Positions 7,951 to 20,092 of a stretch of 64,000 nt of DNA are shown piece by piece. Source of the DNA: Mitsuokella multacida DSM 20544 (lineage in GTDB: Bacteria; Bacillota; Negativicutes; Selenomonadales; Selenomonadaceae). The position numbers and the translations under genes are program-made. The DNA lies in the NCBI RefSeq assembly GCF_000155955.1, contig NZ_GG697142.2:219646-283645 (forward strand), in the 5' to 3' direction. Within the stretch, counting starts at the first letter, position 1. Every line of letters starts with the position of its first letter. Below the pieces are notes generated by a model that saw only the letters and a list, made by a program, of their open reading frames with translations, made no database searches and was not told where the DNA came from.

Positions 7951-9417
7951 ATGAAAAAGAATCTGAGTCGCATGGGGCTGCCGGTAGGCTTTCTCGTGCT
8001 CATCCTGCTGCTTTTGGTGCCGACGCCGCCGGACCTCTCGACGGCCGGCCATCGCATGCTGGCCATCCTCGTCTTCTCGGTCATCATCTGGATGACCGAG
8101 GCCGTCGCCTATCCGGTCTCATCGGGTATCATCATGTCGCTCATGGCCTTCCTGCTCGGCACGGCACCCAACATGGTCAACCCGTCGAAGATGCTCGGTA
8201 CGTCTGGCGCCCTCAAGATGGCTCTGGGCGGCTTCTCGAGCACAGCGTTGGCCCTCGTCGGCGCGGCCCTGCTGATTGCGGCGGCGATGATGAAGACGGG
8301 CCTCGACAAGCGTATCGCGCTCGTCGTCCTTTCGAAGATCGGCGCCAAGACACATCACGTATTGGCTGGCGTCATTTGTGTCGGCTTTGTCCTGAGCTTC
8401 TTCGTGCCGAGCACGACGGCCCGCGTCTCGTGCATGGTGCCGATTGTCATGGGCATCATCGCCGTCTTCGGCGTGCCGCGCAAGAGCAAGTTCGCCGCCA
8501 TCATGCTGATCGCCGTGGCGCAGGCCGACAGCATCTGGAATGTCGGCATCAAGACAGCGGCAGCACAGAACATGGTCGCGCTCGGCTTCATCGAGAAGCA
8601 GCTCGGCACGACGATCAGCTGGCTCGACTGGTTCATCGCGGCGGCTCCGTTTGCCGTCATCATGAGCGTGCTGCTCTACTTCGTCCTCTTGAAGCTCATG
8701 CCGCCGGAGATGGAGGAGATTCCGGGCGGCCGGGAGAAGATTGCGCAGGAGCTTTCTGCGCTCGGCCCGATGAAGACGGATGAGAAAAAGCTGTTGCTCA
8801 TCTCAGTCGTGCTGCTCTTCTTCTGGGCAACCGAGAAGATTGTCCATCCGTTTGACACATCCTCGACGACGATTGTTGCTGTCACCTTGATGATGATGCC
8901 GGGCATCGGCATCATGACCTGGAAAGAAGTCCAGGAGCGCATCAACTGGGGCACGCTGCTGCTCTTCGGCGTCGGCATCAGCCTCGGCTCGGCTATCCTC
9001 TCGACGAAGGCGGGTGAGTGGATTGCGCATGTCATCGTCCAGAACTTTGGTCTCTATGATGCGACGGCGACGTTCATCATCGCCATCCTCGCGCTCTTCC
9101 TCATTCTCATCCATCTCGGCTTTGCCAGTGCGACGGCCCTGTCGTCGGCGATGATCCCAATCTGCATCTCCGTCCTGCAGGGTGCGTCGGAGAACATCAC
9201 GCTCAACGTCGTCGGCATGGTCATGATCCTGCAGTACACCATCTGCTTCGGCTTCATCCTGCCGGTCAATGCGCCGCAGAACATGATTGCCTACAGCACG
9301 GATACGTTCGAGGTCAAGGACTTCATCAAGACGGGCATCCCCCTGACGGTGCTGGCCTACTTGACCATCCTGCTGCTGACGAATACGTATTGGAAATGGC
9401 TGGGCCTCGTCCTTTGA
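7951..9417 (+). CDS. DASS (SLC13) family sodium-coupled anion/dicarboxylate transporter
   Basis: A 488-aa polytopic membrane protein of the divalent anion:Na+ symporter family. It has about 11-12 hydrophobic segments, the conserved loop FVPSTTARVSCMVPI in the first half and INWGTLLLFGVGISLG plus GFASATALSSAMIPI in the second, matching the paired substrate/sodium sites of the family. Substrate is probably a C4-dicarboxylate, citrate or sulfate; it cannot be told from sequence. ATG at 7951 is chosen because GGGGAGG lies 8 bases upstream; the frame is open to 7846 but that part overlaps the leader hairpins. It is transcribed alone between two terminators. Confidence 0.85.
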   Translation: MKKNLSRMGLPVGFLVLILLLLVPTPPDLSTAGHRMLAILVFSVIIWMTEAVAYPVSSGIIMSLMAFLLGTAPNMVNPSKMLGTSGALKMALGGFSSTALALVGAALLIAAAMMKTGLDKRIALVVLSKIGAKTHHVLAGVICVGFVLSFFVPSTTARVSCMVPIVMGIIAVFGVPRKSKFAAIMLIAVAQADSIWNVGIKTAAAQNMVALGFIEKQLGTTISWLDWFIAAAPFAVIMSVLLYFVLLKLMPPEMEEIPGGREKIAQELSALGPMKTDEKKLLLISVVLLFFWATEKIVHPFDTSSTTIVAVTLMMMPGIGIMTWKEVQERINWGTLLLFGVGISLGSAILSTKAGEWIAHVIVQNFGLYDATATFIIAILALFLILIHLGFASATALSSAMIPICISVLQGASENITLNVVGMVMILQYTICFGFILPVNAPQNMIAYSTDTFEVKDFIKTGIPLTVLAYLTILLLTNTYWKWLGLVL

Positions 9418-9440
9418 GACATTCCCGCGCTGATTCTTCA

Positions 9441-9468
9441 AGGCTGCCGCTTTGCGGCGGCCTTTTTG
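9441..9468 (+). terminator. Intrinsic terminator after the DASS transporter
   Basis: 10-bp stem (AGGCTGCCGC / GCGGCGGCCT), TTT loop, followed by TTTTG. Confidence 0.88.
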
Positions 9469-9482
9469 TGTGAGTGATGTGC

Positions 9483-9511
9483 TTGCAAAATATGGGGAAA
9501 GACTTTACAAT
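9483..9511 (+). promoter_or_regulatory. Candidate promoter for metF-nfnAB
   Basis: TTGCAA (9483-9488), 17-base spacer, TACAAT (9506-9511), followed by a leader of about 40 bases. Confidence 0.6.
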
Positions 9512-9560
9512 ATGATTGATATATGGTTCTTTTTTGACAAATACACTCCGGAGGGAATAT

Positions 9561-10304
9561 ATGAAACGTATCTCAGTAGAACTTGTTCCGCGTGACGAGG
9601 ACGCCCTGCGTGGGGAGCTCGCCCTGCTCGGCAAGTTCAAGGAGCAGGTCGATGTCATCAACATCCCGGATCTCCTGCGCTTCCCGACGCGCAGCTGGCA
9701 GGGCGCCGCAATCGCCAAGGAATACTTCCCCGAGTCGATGCCGCACATCCGCGCGATGGACATCGACCTCGACAAGGAGCTCGCGATGAAGGACTACCTG
9801 CGCGAGCACGATATCCGCGAGGTCCTCGTCATCGAGGGCGACCCGCCGCAGGACATGATGCACGAGGTCTATCCGACGAACAGCGTCGATGTCATCTGGA
9901 AGTTCCGCAAGGAGATGCCAGAGGTCAAGGTCTACGCTGGCATTGACCAGTACCGCGGCTCGCTCTCGCAGGAGCTCTACCGCATCAAGCGCAAGCTGCA
10001 GGCCGGCGCCGCAGGCTTCTTCACGCAGCCGTTCTTCGACATGCGCTTCCTCTCGGTCTATGCGGACATGCTGCAGGGCCTCGAGGTCTACTGGGGCGTC
10101 TCGCCCGTCATGAGCGCACGCTCGCAGAGCTACTGGGAGCGTAAGAACCATGTCGTCTTTCCGCATGCCTTCGAGCCGACGCTCGACTGGAGCGTGGCAT
10201 TTGCCAAGGAAGTCATGGATTTTGCAGTGCGAGAAGGCAACAATGTCTACCTGATGCCGATCAAGACGAACCTCGAGGCGTATCTCGAGGGTGTTCTTGC
10301 CTGA
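9561..10304 (+). CDS. Short methylenetetrahydrofolate reductase-family protein (MetF-like)
   Basis: A 247-aa TIM-barrel flavoprotein of the MTHFR family, which reduces 5,10-methylene- to 5-methyl-tetrahydrofolate. Family marks are an early Glu in ISVELVPR (counterpart of the catalytic Glu in the usual EFFPP motif), IEGDPP (around residues 91-96) and FFTQPFFD (around 154-161). It is shorter than E. coli MetF (296 aa) and divergent. ATG at 9561 follows GGAGGG. It sits 21 bases before the Nfn-type genes, so the electron donor may come from, or be balanced by, that complex. This coupling is inference. Confidence 0.75.
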   Translation: MKRISVELVPRDEDALRGELALLGKFKEQVDVINIPDLLRFPTRSWQGAAIAKEYFPESMPHIRAMDIDLDKELAMKDYLREHDIREVLVIEGDPPQDMMHEVYPTNSVDVIWKFRKEMPEVKVYAGIDQYRGSLSQELYRIKRKLQAGAAGFFTQPFFDMRFLSVYADMLQGLEVYWGVSPVMSARSQSYWERKNHVVFPHAFEPTLDWSVAFAKEVMDFAVREGNNVYLMPIKTNLEAYLEGVLA

Positions 10305-10325
10305 TGTATAGATAGGAGAGTTTTT

Positions 10326-13161
<2,836 letters not shown>

Positions 13162-13208
13162 CGGCGTCTCACTGTGATAGCCAGTCGAAAACAGGAGGAG
13201 GAAGAGCG

Positions 13209-13712
13209 ATGATCCTGGTCAGTGCGTGTCTCTTGGGACACAAGGTCAAGTACAACGGCGGCAGCAACGATGATACGCTGCTGCAGGCCTACAATGCGCA
13301 GGGGCGCTTTGTCGCGGTCTGCCCGGAGTGCTTCGCGATGCTGCCGGTGCCGAGAGCTCCGATGGAGATCCAGTACGGCACGGGCCGCAAGCTCATCGAG
13401 GGCAGGGCGCAGGCCGTCGACGCAGATGGTCACGACCTGACGGCATCGCTCTTGCTCGGCGCGCAGAAAATCTTGCGCATTGCCGAGGCGTACCATGCTG
13501 AAGTGGCAATCTTCAAGGAGGGCAGCCCGTCCTGCGGCGTGCACCGCATCCATGACGGCAGTTTCACTGGCCGGAAGATACAGGGAGCCGGCGCGGCTAC
13601 AGAGCTCCTGCGTCAGCACGGCCTGACCGTCTACTCTGAGCACGACCTGACCGAGGCGCAGCTCAAGCAACTGATTGAAGAAGATATCCGGCACGATTCC
13701 ATCAGGGATTGA
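13209..13712 (+). CDS. DUF523 family protein
   Basis: A 167-aa protein of the DUF523 family, recognisable from the N-terminal SACLLG and KYNGGSN, the CPE Cys segment (VCPECFAML) and KEGSPSCGVHRIHDG near residue 107. The conserved Cys residues suggest metal binding or a thiol-based reaction, but function is unknown. ATG at 13209 follows AGGAGG. It is the last gene of the run that starts at metF and is followed by a terminator. Confidence 0.82.
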   Translation: MILVSACLLGHKVKYNGGSNDDTLLQAYNAQGRFVAVCPECFAMLPVPRAPMEIQYGTGRKLIEGRAQAVDADGHDLTASLLLGAQKILRIAEAYHAEVAIFKEGSPSCGVHRIHDGSFTGRKIQGAGAATELLRQHGLTVYSEHDLTEAQLKQLIEEDIRHDSIRD

Positions 13713-13722
13713 CCGGCAAGAG

Positions 13723-13757
13723 CATCCGCTCTGCTGTTAGGCAGGGCGGATGTTTTT
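13723..13757 (+). terminator. Intrinsic terminator after the DUF523 gene
   Basis: 12-bp stem (CATCCGCTCTGC / GCAGGGCGGATG, one G-T pair), 6-base loop, TTTTT. Confidence 0.88.
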
Positions 13758-13809
13758 ATATATTGAATCATCAGAAAATAATCTGTTCAAAGAAAATAAA
13801 TGTAAACGC

Positions 13810-13838
13810 TTGCAGAAACCGTTACCACATGCTATAAT
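13810..13838 (+). promoter_or_regulatory. Strong promoter for ompM
   Basis: TTGCAG (13810-13815), 17-base spacer and perfect TATAAT (13833-13838), with A-rich DNA upstream. A leader of roughly 100 bases precedes the ATG and may stabilise the message of this abundant protein. Confidence 0.75.
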
Positions 13839-13948
13839 AAAACCAGTTTCAATACGAAACAACAATAGAGTATCGCGGGGGAATATGAGGAAACACGGAC
13901 ACTCATAAAAGAGCGATGCGAAACAATCACTTTTAGGGGGAGTTCACA

Positions 13949-15268
13949 ATGAAAAAGACTCTGGTATCCGCACTCACGACGGCACTCGTTGTCGGCGCTG
14001 CAAGCACGACGTTCGCAGCGGCTAATCCGTTCTCCGATGTTCCGGCAGATCACTGGGCATACGACGCAGTATCCCAGCTCGCAGCTGACGGCGTCATCGA
14101 AGGCTATGGCGACACGACGTTCCGCGGCAACCAGAACATCACGCGCTACGAGATGGCTCAGATGATTGCCAAGGCCATGGCTAAGAGCGATGTCTCCGCA
14201 GCCGACAAGGCCTTGATTGACAAGCTCGCCGCTGAGTTCTCCGATGAGCTGGGCAACCTCGGCGTCCGCGTCAGCAACCTCGAGCGCAACGCCGACATGG
14301 TCAAGTGGAACGGCCTCGTCGAGTACACGTATACGAGCACGCGCCACGATGCAGGTACGACAGACAAAGAGCGCAAACTGAATGACAACGATCTTACGTT
14401 CCGTCTCGAGCCAAAGGCTGAGGTCAACAAGAACTGGGATGTTCATGCCCGCCTTGATGCAGATACCAAGCTTGATTCCGATAAGGGTGGCCTCTATGAT
14501 GGTAAGGTTGAGCTCAAACGTGTCTGGGCTGAAGGTCACTATGACAACTTTAATGTCAAACTCGGCAAGCTGCCGAATGCCATCAACCTGCTCTCCACGA
14601 CGGATGACCCGTACTCCGGCGCTGCTGTGACGTTTGGCAATGACCTCAAGGTCACGCTTGAAGCTGGCCGCCTTGATGCGACGCAGTTCATTGATATGGG
14701 GCGCGATATCAAAGGACAGTGGAAAGATAATATCTTTAAAGATGGCGATGATACGGTTAACTTCCAGGCCATCAACATTGGCTATGCCAAGAACAAGTTC
14801 TATGGCAACATGGGCTATGAGCATATGGACGGTGCAATGCTCGACGTGGATAAGCTCGTAAAACCGTACACGAATGACAACGACAGTGAGTACAAAGCCA
14901 ACATCTGGTTCGCGAATGCTGGATACCGCTTCGACCACAACAGCTTCTTCAAGGCAGAGTACGCACAGAACACGGAAGCCGATAACTACGACAATGCTTA
15001 CAGCTTCGAGTACGACTACAAGGGCGCTCAGCAGCAGAACAAGGGCAGCTGGGGCATGTACCTCGCTTACCGCAACCTCGGCCAGTACGCTGCTCCGTGG
15101 TCGACGTACGGCGATGGTGTCGATGGCGGCCAGAAGGGTATCGAAGTCGGCACGGGCTACACGCTGTTCAAGAATGTACAGCTCTTTGCGAAGTACTTCA
15201 ACGGCAAGGACATCGCAGCAGACAAGGATGCCGAGAAGCTCTTCGGCCGTATCGATGTATTCTTCTGA
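13949..15268 (+). CDS. ompM: OmpM-type outer-membrane porin with SLH domain
   Basis: The major outer-membrane protein type of Negativicutes: it tethers the outer membrane to modified peptidoglycan through its SLH domain and forms a diffusion pore. A signal peptide covers residues 1-23 (cleavage after TFA). One SLH domain runs from about 25 to 72 (FSDVPADHWAYDAV, then ITRYEMAQMI). A coiled-coil linker follows to about 110, then a beta-barrel of alternating aromatic strands ends in a terminal Phe (RIDVFF), the usual BAM recognition signal. 439 aa fits the family. A strong promoter and GGGGGAG ribosome site suggest high expression. Its presence is the best evidence for a diderm envelope. Confidence 0.93.
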   Translation: MKKTLVSALTTALVVGAASTTFAAANPFSDVPADHWAYDAVSQLAADGVIEGYGDTTFRGNQNITRYEMAQMIAKAMAKSDVSAADKALIDKLAAEFSDELGNLGVRVSNLERNADMVKWNGLVEYTYTSTRHDAGTTDKERKLNDNDLTFRLEPKAEVNKNWDVHARLDADTKLDSDKGGLYDGKVELKRVWAEGHYDNFNVKLGKLPNAINLLSTTDDPYSGAAVTFGNDLKVTLEAGRLDATQFIDMGRDIKGQWKDNIFKDGDDTVNFQAINIGYAKNKFYGNMGYEHMDGAMLDVDKLVKPYTNDNDSEYKANIWFANAGYRFDHNSFFKAEYAQNTEADNYDNAYSFEYDYKGAQQQNKGSWGMYLAYRNLGQYAAPWSTYGDGVDGGQKGIEVGTGYTLFKNVQLFAKYFNGKDIAADKDAEKLFGRIDVFF

Positions 15269-15314
15269 TTGATCTGATGCGATTTGGTGTTGAGGTCATC
15301 GATCTCAACCGTGT

Positions 15315-15348
15315 AAAAAAGACAGTCTCTTCGGAGGCTGTCTTTTTG
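15315..15348. terminator. Bidirectional terminator between ompM and azlD
   Basis: AAAAAA, 9-bp stem (GACAGTCTC / GAGGCTGTC), TTCG loop, then TTTTT. The flanking A and T tracts let it act for ompM and for azlCD on the opposite strand. Confidence 0.85.
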
Positions 15349-15373
15349 CTTTGCTCAGTTTGTGATCCTGATT

Positions 15374-15703
15374 CTATTTGAATACCATCTGTACGAGGAC
15401 CATGTAGCAGATGGTGCCGCCTGCAATCGAGAGCAGCATCTGGTGGCGTGCCTTGTGCAGCAGGATGGTGACGGCGATGCCGAGCGCTTCGGGCAGACCG
15501 TGGCTGCCCGAAAGCAGCGTGACGTCCTTGAGGCAGTAGACGACGAGCATGGCGAAGATGGCGCAGGGCAGGGCGCGGCCGAGGTACTGGATGTAGTCGG
15601 GCGTCGGCTTCTTCGAGGAGAAGACGAGGAACGGCAGGAAGCGCGTGAGCATCGTGCCGATTGCGCAGGCCGCGATGGTGAGGACCTGTTCGGTGAGCGT
15701 CAT
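15374..15703 (-). CDS. azlD: Branched-chain amino acid export subunit AzlD
   Basis: A 109-aa membrane protein with about four hydrophobic helices and the AzlD-type [10 protein letters not shown] segment near residue 20. Together with AzlC it forms a two-component exporter of branched-chain amino acids or analogues. Its ATG directly abuts the azlC stop with no gap, so the two are coupled. Confidence 0.88.
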   Translation of the reverse strand: MTLTEQVLTIAACAIGTMLTRFLPFLVFSSKKPTPDYIQYLGRALPCAIFAMLVVYCLKDVTLLSGSHGLPEALGIAVTILLHKARHQMLLSIAGGTICYMVLVQMVFK

Positions 15704-16393
15704 TCAGATTCCCTTCCTTTCGAGTGGGCCGCGGATCAGCGTCAGCACGACGAGGATGCAGAGCATGGCGGGGATGATGAAGGACTGGCTGCCGAAGAGC
15801 TGCAGACAGAGCGCAGACGCGGCGAGTCCGACCCAGGCCGTGATGTGGGAGTGCTCGCGCTCGTACTGCTCGAGGAAGATGACGGTGAACATCGCCGTCA
15901 TGACGAAGCTGATGCCCTGCGTGTCAAACGTCAGCAGTGAGCCCATGAGGCCGCCGATTGTCGCGCCGCTGACCCAGTAGAATTCGTTGAGCAGCGTGAC
16001 GAAGAACATGAACCAGCCGCGGTCGACATCCTGCGGAATCTTGGCCGAGAAGTTGATGGAGAACGTCTCGTCGCACATGCCGTAGATCAGGTAATATTTC
16101 TTGAGCCCCGTGCCGCGGAAGCGGCCGAGCATGGCGATGCCGTAGAAGAGATGGCGGGCTTGTATCAGGATGGCCATGAGGAAGGCCTGCAGCGGCGCGA
16201 ACGGCGAGAGCAGCATCGTGACCGTGACGAACTCGAGCGAGCCGCCGAAGATGACAATGCTCATGACCAGCGGGTAGAGGAACGAGAAGCCGGACACATT
16301 GGCGTAGATCCCGTAGGCGAGGCCGAGGAACCAGAAGCCGGCAAAGATGGGAATCGTGTAGGGGAAGGCGGCGCGGAAGGCAGCCCATTTCAT
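15704..16393 (-). CDS. azlC: Branched-chain amino acid exporter AzlC
   Basis: A 229-aa AzlC-family permease with hydrophobic helices throughout and the family segments FWFLGLAYGIY near the N-terminus and ARHLFYG in the middle. ATG at 16393 is preceded by AAAGGAAG; an upstream in-frame ATG at 16462 overlaps the promoter. It forms a bicistronic unit with azlD. CodY, encoded at 54.7 kb, controls branched-chain amino acid genes in other Firmicutes, but I see no clear CodY box here. Confidence 0.9.
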   Translation of the reverse strand: MKWAAFRAAFPYTIPIFAGFWFLGLAYGIYANVSGFSFLYPLVMSIVIFGGSLEFVTVTMLLSPFAPLQAFLMAILIQARHLFYGIAMLGRFRGTGLKKYYLIYGMCDETFSINFSAKIPQDVDRGWFMFFVTLLNEFYWVSGATIGGLMGSLLTFDTQGISFVMTAMFTVIFLEQYEREHSHITAWVGLAASALCLQLFGSQSFIIPAMLCILVVLTLIRGPLERKGI

Positions 16394-16460
16394 GAAGATA
16401 CTTCCTTTCTGATTATCGGATTGCCGAGTACTGCGTGGTCGAGATGGGATAATCTTTTCC

Positions 16461-16469
16461 ATTATATCA
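16461..16469 (-). promoter_or_regulatory. Extended -10 promoter for azlCD
   Basis: On the minus strand TGATATAAT gives an extended -10 (TGn-TATAAT). The -35 region is poor (ACCTTG at 17 bases). Confidence 0.45.
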
Positions 16470-16531
16470 TATCAGCTGGTTTCCAAGGTGTATCTTCCTT
16501 GCGAAAAACTTCTTCTTCCTCGAAAAAAAGC

Positions 16532-16560
16532 TTGCAATCTCGCATATCATCCAGTATAAT
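16532..16560 (+). promoter_or_regulatory. Promoter of the tRNA-Asn/Glu/Val cluster
   Basis: TTGCAA (16532-16537), 17-base spacer, TATAAT (16555-16560), with an A7 tract just upstream of the -35. Confidence 0.75.
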
Positions 16561-16598
16561 AATACAAGTCGATACGCGAGTATCTGACATTTCCTCAT

Positions 16599-16674
16599 TC
16601 CTCGATAGCTCAGCCGGTAGAGCACCTGACTGTTAATCAGGCTGTCGCAGGTTCGAATCCTGCTCGAGGAGCCA
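16599..16674 (+). tRNA. tRNA-Asn (anticodon GTT)
   Basis: Acceptor stem TCCTCGA / TCGAGGA, D-arm AGCTCAGCCGGTAGAGC, anticodon stem CTGACT-GTT-AATCAG, T-arm GGTTCGAATCC; CCA is encoded. Confidence 0.95.
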
Positions 16675-16676
16675 AT

Positions 16677-16751
16677 GGCGCCATCGTCAAGCGGTTAAGA
16701 CACCGCCCTTTCACGGCGGGTTCATGGGTTCGAATCCCATTGGCGTCACCA
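16677..16751 (+). tRNA. tRNA-Glu (anticodon TTC)
   Basis: Acceptor GGCGCCA pairs with TGGCGTC (one G-T), anticodon arm CCGCC-CTTTCAC-GGCGG, T-loop GGTTCGAATCC, encoded CCA. It begins 2 bases after tRNA-Asn. Confidence 0.95.
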
Positions 16752-16754
16752 TTC

Positions 16755-16830
16755 GGGCGATTAGCTCAGCTGGGAGAGCGCTTGCCTTACAAGCAAGATG
16801 TCAGCAGTTCGATCCTGTTATCGCCCACCA
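16755..16830 (+). tRNA. tRNA-Val (anticodon TAC)
   Basis: Acceptor GGGCGAT / ATCGCCC, anticodon arm CTTGC-CTTACAA-GCAAG reading TAC, T-arm with GTTCGATCC, encoded CCA. Confidence 0.95.
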
Positions 16831-16842
16831 TTTTCGAAGCAT

Positions 16843-16866
16843 AGCTGCCGCAAGGCAGCTTTTTTT
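16843..16866 (+). terminator. Terminator of the tRNA-Asn/Glu/Val cluster
   Basis: 7-bp stem AGCTGCC / GGCAGCT with GCAA loop and a T7 run. Confidence 0.85.
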
Positions 16867-16890
16867 GTTAAGCAAAGCAGGGGGAAGACC

Positions 16891-17418
16891 ATGAATACGG
16901 AGAAACGGCGCGAAATCCTGATGAAGCGCCTCAGGGAGGCCAATCAGCCGCTGACGGGCACGAAGCTTGCGCGCGAGCTCGGCGTCAGCCGCCAGATCAT
17001 CGTCGGCGATATCAGCATCCTGCGCGCGGAGGGCACGCAGATCTTTGCGACACCGCGCGGCTACATCATGCCGCAGGAAGCCGGTGGCAAGTCCATCAAA
17101 GCGACGATTGTCTGCCGCCATGATGCGGCGGCCATGGAAAAAGAGCTGCAGGCTGTCGTCGACAACGGCGGCTCCGTGCTCGACGTCATTGTCGAGCATC
17201 CCGTCTACGGCGCGATACGCGGCGACCTCTTTGTCGAGAGTCGCCGCGACGTCAAGCGCTTCCTGACGAAGATGCAGAAGTGCCAGGCCAATCCCCTGCT
17301 CGTCGTGACCGGCGGCATCCACATGCACACCATACGCGTGCCCGACGAAGAGGCACTAGCTGCAATCCGCACAGACCTCAAGCGTCTGGGCATCCTTGTC
17401 GATGAATCCTGCGAATGA
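16891..17418 (+). CDS. niaR: NiaR-type transcriptional repressor (HTH_11 plus 3H domain)
   Basis: A niacin-responsive repressor that shuts off NAD synthesis or niacin uptake genes when nicotinate binds. The winged HTH occupies residues 1-60 (LARELGVSRQIIVGDISILR). The 3H ligand domain follows, with its conserved His residues visible in VEHPVYG and in GGIHMHTI. 175 aa is the usual length. ATG at 16891 follows AGGGGGAAG. No niacin transporter or nad gene is adjacent, so its targets lie elsewhere. It is the first gene after the tRNA terminator. Confidence 0.88.
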   Translation: MNTEKRREILMKRLREANQPLTGTKLARELGVSRQIIVGDISILRAEGTQIFATPRGYIMPQEAGGKSIKATIVCRHDAAAMEKELQAVVDNGGSVLDVIVEHPVYGAIRGDLFVESRRDVKRFLTKMQKCQANPLLVVTGGIHMHTIRVPDEEALAAIRTDLKRLGILVDESCE

Positions 17419-17459
17419 AGGATGCGGAATGATACAGCGTGTAAACTATAGGCGAACAA

Positions 17460-17489
17460 TTGCCACGCCGGATGGATGTGTAGTATAAT
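17460..17489 (+). promoter_or_regulatory. Promoter for the HD-domain hydrolase gene
   Basis: TTGCCA (17460-17465), 18-base spacer, TATAAT (17484-17489). Confidence 0.6.
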
Positions 17490-17541
17490 AGAAACATTGA
17501 TTCTATCGGGGAAATCCCTGAGATAAAGGAGATGGGTGGTT

Positions 17542-18342
17542 GTGAAGGAACTGCTCAAGGAAATGCATGCCTGGATGGATGCATATATGAAATCCTTCCA
17601 TACCGATGACGAAGAAGTCATGCAGGGCATCAAGATCAAGGAAATCCATACGGGATACGTGACCTCGATCGCGGTGCAGCTTGCAAAGCACCTGCAATTC
17701 TCGGAGCACGATGTCGAGCTTGCCGAGATTATGGGGTTGTTCCATGATGTCGGGCGCTTCCGCCAGTACAGTCTGTACAAGACGTTCAACGATGCGGTGT
17801 CGGAGGACCATGCGGACCTCGGCCTCAAGGTCCTGTCGGAGCTCGACTTCATGAAGAAGCTCGCGCCGGAGGACGAGGCGCTCGTGCGCTTTGCCATCGG
17901 CCGCCACAACAAGAAGGAAATCGGTCCCGCGCCGAATGAGCGCGCACTTGTCTTCGCGAAGCTCTTGCGCGATGCGGACAAGCTCGATATCTACCGCGTG
18001 CTCTCGCCGTTCTTGGGGCCTGAGGGCGCGGACAAGGCGCCGAAGTTCATCGCCTCAGATGCCAGCCAGCTCGCGAGCCCTGATTTCATCGAGGCGTTCC
18101 GGCTCGGCAAGCAAGCGGATTACCGCAAGCTGCGCACGCATGGCGACCGCAAGCTCGTGCGCCTGCTCTGGGTCTACGACATCAACTTCAGCTGGACGCT
18201 CCGCGAGATCGTCAAGCGCGGCTACATTGACCGCATCATCCACTACCTGCCAGACCAGCCGGGCATGGCGGAAGGAATCGCGCGCATGCGCGCGTACGTG
18301 GAGAAGCGCTGCCAGCAGCCAGATACCGTGACGATGGGATGA
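17542..18342 (+). CDS. HD-domain metal-dependent phosphohydrolase
   Basis: A 266-aa protein with an HD domain at roughly residues 30-160. The metal ligands are visible as His in [10 protein letters not shown], the doublet in [11 protein letters not shown] and a downstream Asp ([11 protein letters not shown]). Such enzymes cleave phosphomonoesters or phosphodiesters, often of nucleotides; the substrate is unknown. GTG at 17542 is preferred because AAGGAGAT ends 8 bases upstream; another GTG at 17536 lies only 2 bases from it. It lies between niaR and glnS without an obvious link to either. Confidence 0.8.
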   Translation: MKELLKEMHAWMDAYMKSFHTDDEEVMQGIKIKEIHTGYVTSIAVQLAKHLQFSEHDVELAEIMGLFHDVGRFRQYSLYKTFNDAVSEDHADLGLKVLSELDFMKKLAPEDEALVRFAIGRHNKKEIGPAPNERALVFAKLLRDADKLDIYRVLSPFLGPEGADKAPKFIASDASQLASPDFIEAFRLGKQADYRKLRTHGDRKLVRLLWVYDINFSWTLREIVKRGYIDRIIHYLPDQPGMAEGIARMRAYVEKRCQQPDTVTMG

Positions 18343-18382
18343 CGGCAGAGTAGAGAAGGGTAAAGATAAGGAGAGAATTCAG

Positions 18383-20056
18383 ATGGCAGAAAAGATCACG
18401 ATGACGCCGAATTTCATTCAGAACATGATCGAAGAAGACCTCAAGAACGGCAAGTACACGGAGGGCATCCACACGCGCTTCCCACCGGAGCCGAATGGCT
18501 ACCTGCACATCGGTCACGCCAAGTCGATTTGCCTGAACTTCGGCCTGGCCGAGTACAACCACGGCCTCTGTAACTTGCGTTTTGACGACACGAATCCGAC
18601 GAAAGAGGATACAGAGTACGTCGACTCCATCCAGGAGGACATCCGCTGGCTGGGCTTCAGCTGGGGCAACCGCAAGTTTTATGCGTCGGATTACTTTGAC
18701 AAGCTCTACGACTTTGCGGTCACGTTGATCAAGAAGGGGCTTGCCTATGTCGATGATCTCTCGGCTGAGGAGATCAAGGCATATCGCGGCACGCTGACGG
18801 AGCCGGGCAAGGAGAGCCCGTACCGCAACCGCAGCGTCGAGGCGAACCTTGACCTCTTCGCGCGCATGAAGGCGGGGGAGTTTGCCGACGGCGAGAAGGT
18901 GCTGCGTGCGAAGATCGACATGGCGTCGCCGAATCTCGTCATGCGCGACACGGTCATCTACCGCATCGCACATACCAAGCATCACCGCACGGGCGATAAG
19001 TGGTGCATCTACCCGATGTACGACTTCGCGCATCCGCTGTCCGATGCCATCGAGGGCATCACGCATTCGGTCTGCACGCTCGAGTTCGAGGAGCACCGCC
19101 CGTTCTACGACTGGCTGCTCGACTCGCTTGACTTTGATCCGAATACGCGCCCGCGCCAGATTGAGTTCGCCCGCCTCAACCTCACGAACACGGTCACGAG
19201 TAAAAGAAAGCTGCGCCAGCTCGTCGAAGAGGGCTACGTGCGCGGCTGGGACGATCCGCGCATGCCGACCATCTCGGGCCTGCGCCGCCGCGGCTACACG
19301 CCGGCTTCCATCCGCAATTTCTGCAGGGAGATCGGTGTCGCGAAGGCAGACAGCATCGTCGACGTCTCCATGCTCGAGCATGAAGTGCGCGCCGACCTCA
19401 ACGAGAATGCCGACCGCGTCATGGCTGTGCTGCACCCGCTGAAGATCGTCATCACGAACTACCCTGAGGACAAGGAGGAGTGGCTGCTCGCGGACAACAA
19501 TCCGGTGCATGGCGGCCATCGCTTCGTGCCGTTCTCGCGCACGCTCTACATCGAGCAGGAGGACTTCATGGAAGAGCCGCCCAAGAAGTACTTCCGCCTC
19601 AAGCCGGGCGGGGAGGTACGCCTCAAGCACGCCTATATCATCAAGTGCGAGGAAGTCATCAAGGACGAGGCGGGCCATGTCGTCGAACTCCATTGCACGG
19701 CAGACCTCGACTCTAAGACGGGCGGCAAGACGGCCGGCCGCAAGGTCAAGGGCACAATCCACTGGGTGGCTGAGAAGACGGCGCTCAAAGCAGAGGTGCG
19801 CCTCTACGATTACCTCATCGAGACGGACGAGAGCGGCAATGTGCCGAAGGACTTCATCGCAGCGCTCAACAAGGATTCGCTGGAAGTCATCGACAACGCG
19901 CTCGTAGAGCCGTCCGTCAAGCTCACGGCTGCTGGCACGCATTACCAGTTCCTGCGCGTCGGCTACTTCGTCGTCGACCCGGACACGACGCCGGACCACC
20001 TCGTGTTCAACCGCGTTGTCGGGCTGCGCGACAGCTGGGCAAAAGTCAACAAGTAA
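18383..20056 (+). CDS. glnS: Glutaminyl-tRNA synthetase
   Basis: A class I synthetase charging tRNA-Gln directly. The HIGH motif is in [10 protein letters not shown] (around residues 40-49) and the KMSKS-type loop reads VTSKRKL (around 271-277). The catalytic core is followed by the two C-terminal anticodon-binding barrels; 557 aa is complete. AGGAGAG precedes the ATG. GlnRS is patchy in Firmicutes, many of which use GatCAB amidation, and is generally regarded as horizontally acquired. Codon use here looks like the neighbours. Confidence 0.96.
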   Translation: MAEKITMTPNFIQNMIEEDLKNGKYTEGIHTRFPPEPNGYLHIGHAKSICLNFGLAEYNHGLCNLRFDDTNPTKEDTEYVDSIQEDIRWLGFSWGNRKFYASDYFDKLYDFAVTLIKKGLAYVDDLSAEEIKAYRGTLTEPGKESPYRNRSVEANLDLFARMKAGEFADGEKVLRAKIDMASPNLVMRDTVIYRIAHTKHHRTGDKWCIYPMYDFAHPLSDAIEGITHSVCTLEFEEHRPFYDWLLDSLDFDPNTRPRQIEFARLNLTNTVTSKRKLRQLVEEGYVRGWDDPRMPTISGLRRRGYTPASIRNFCREIGVAKADSIVDVSMLEHEVRADLNENADRVMAVLHPLKIVITNYPEDKEEWLLADNNPVHGGHRFVPFSRTLYIEQEDFMEEPPKKYFRLKPGGEVRLKHAYIIKCEEVIKDEAGHVVELHCTADLDSKTGGKTAGRKVKGTIHWVAEKTALKAEVRLYDYLIETDESGNVPKDFIAALNKDSLEVIDNALVEPSVKLTAAGTHYQFLRVGYFVVDPDTTPDHLVFNRVVGLRDSWAKVNK

Positions 20057-20092
20057 TCCTTTATCATCCCATATCCTGTAGAAGGTGAACGT

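Noticed and set aside
15362-15980. Plus-strand frames opposite azlD/azlC
   Set aside because: No ribosome site, composition typical of antisense shadow; AzlC and AzlD are clear on the minus strand.
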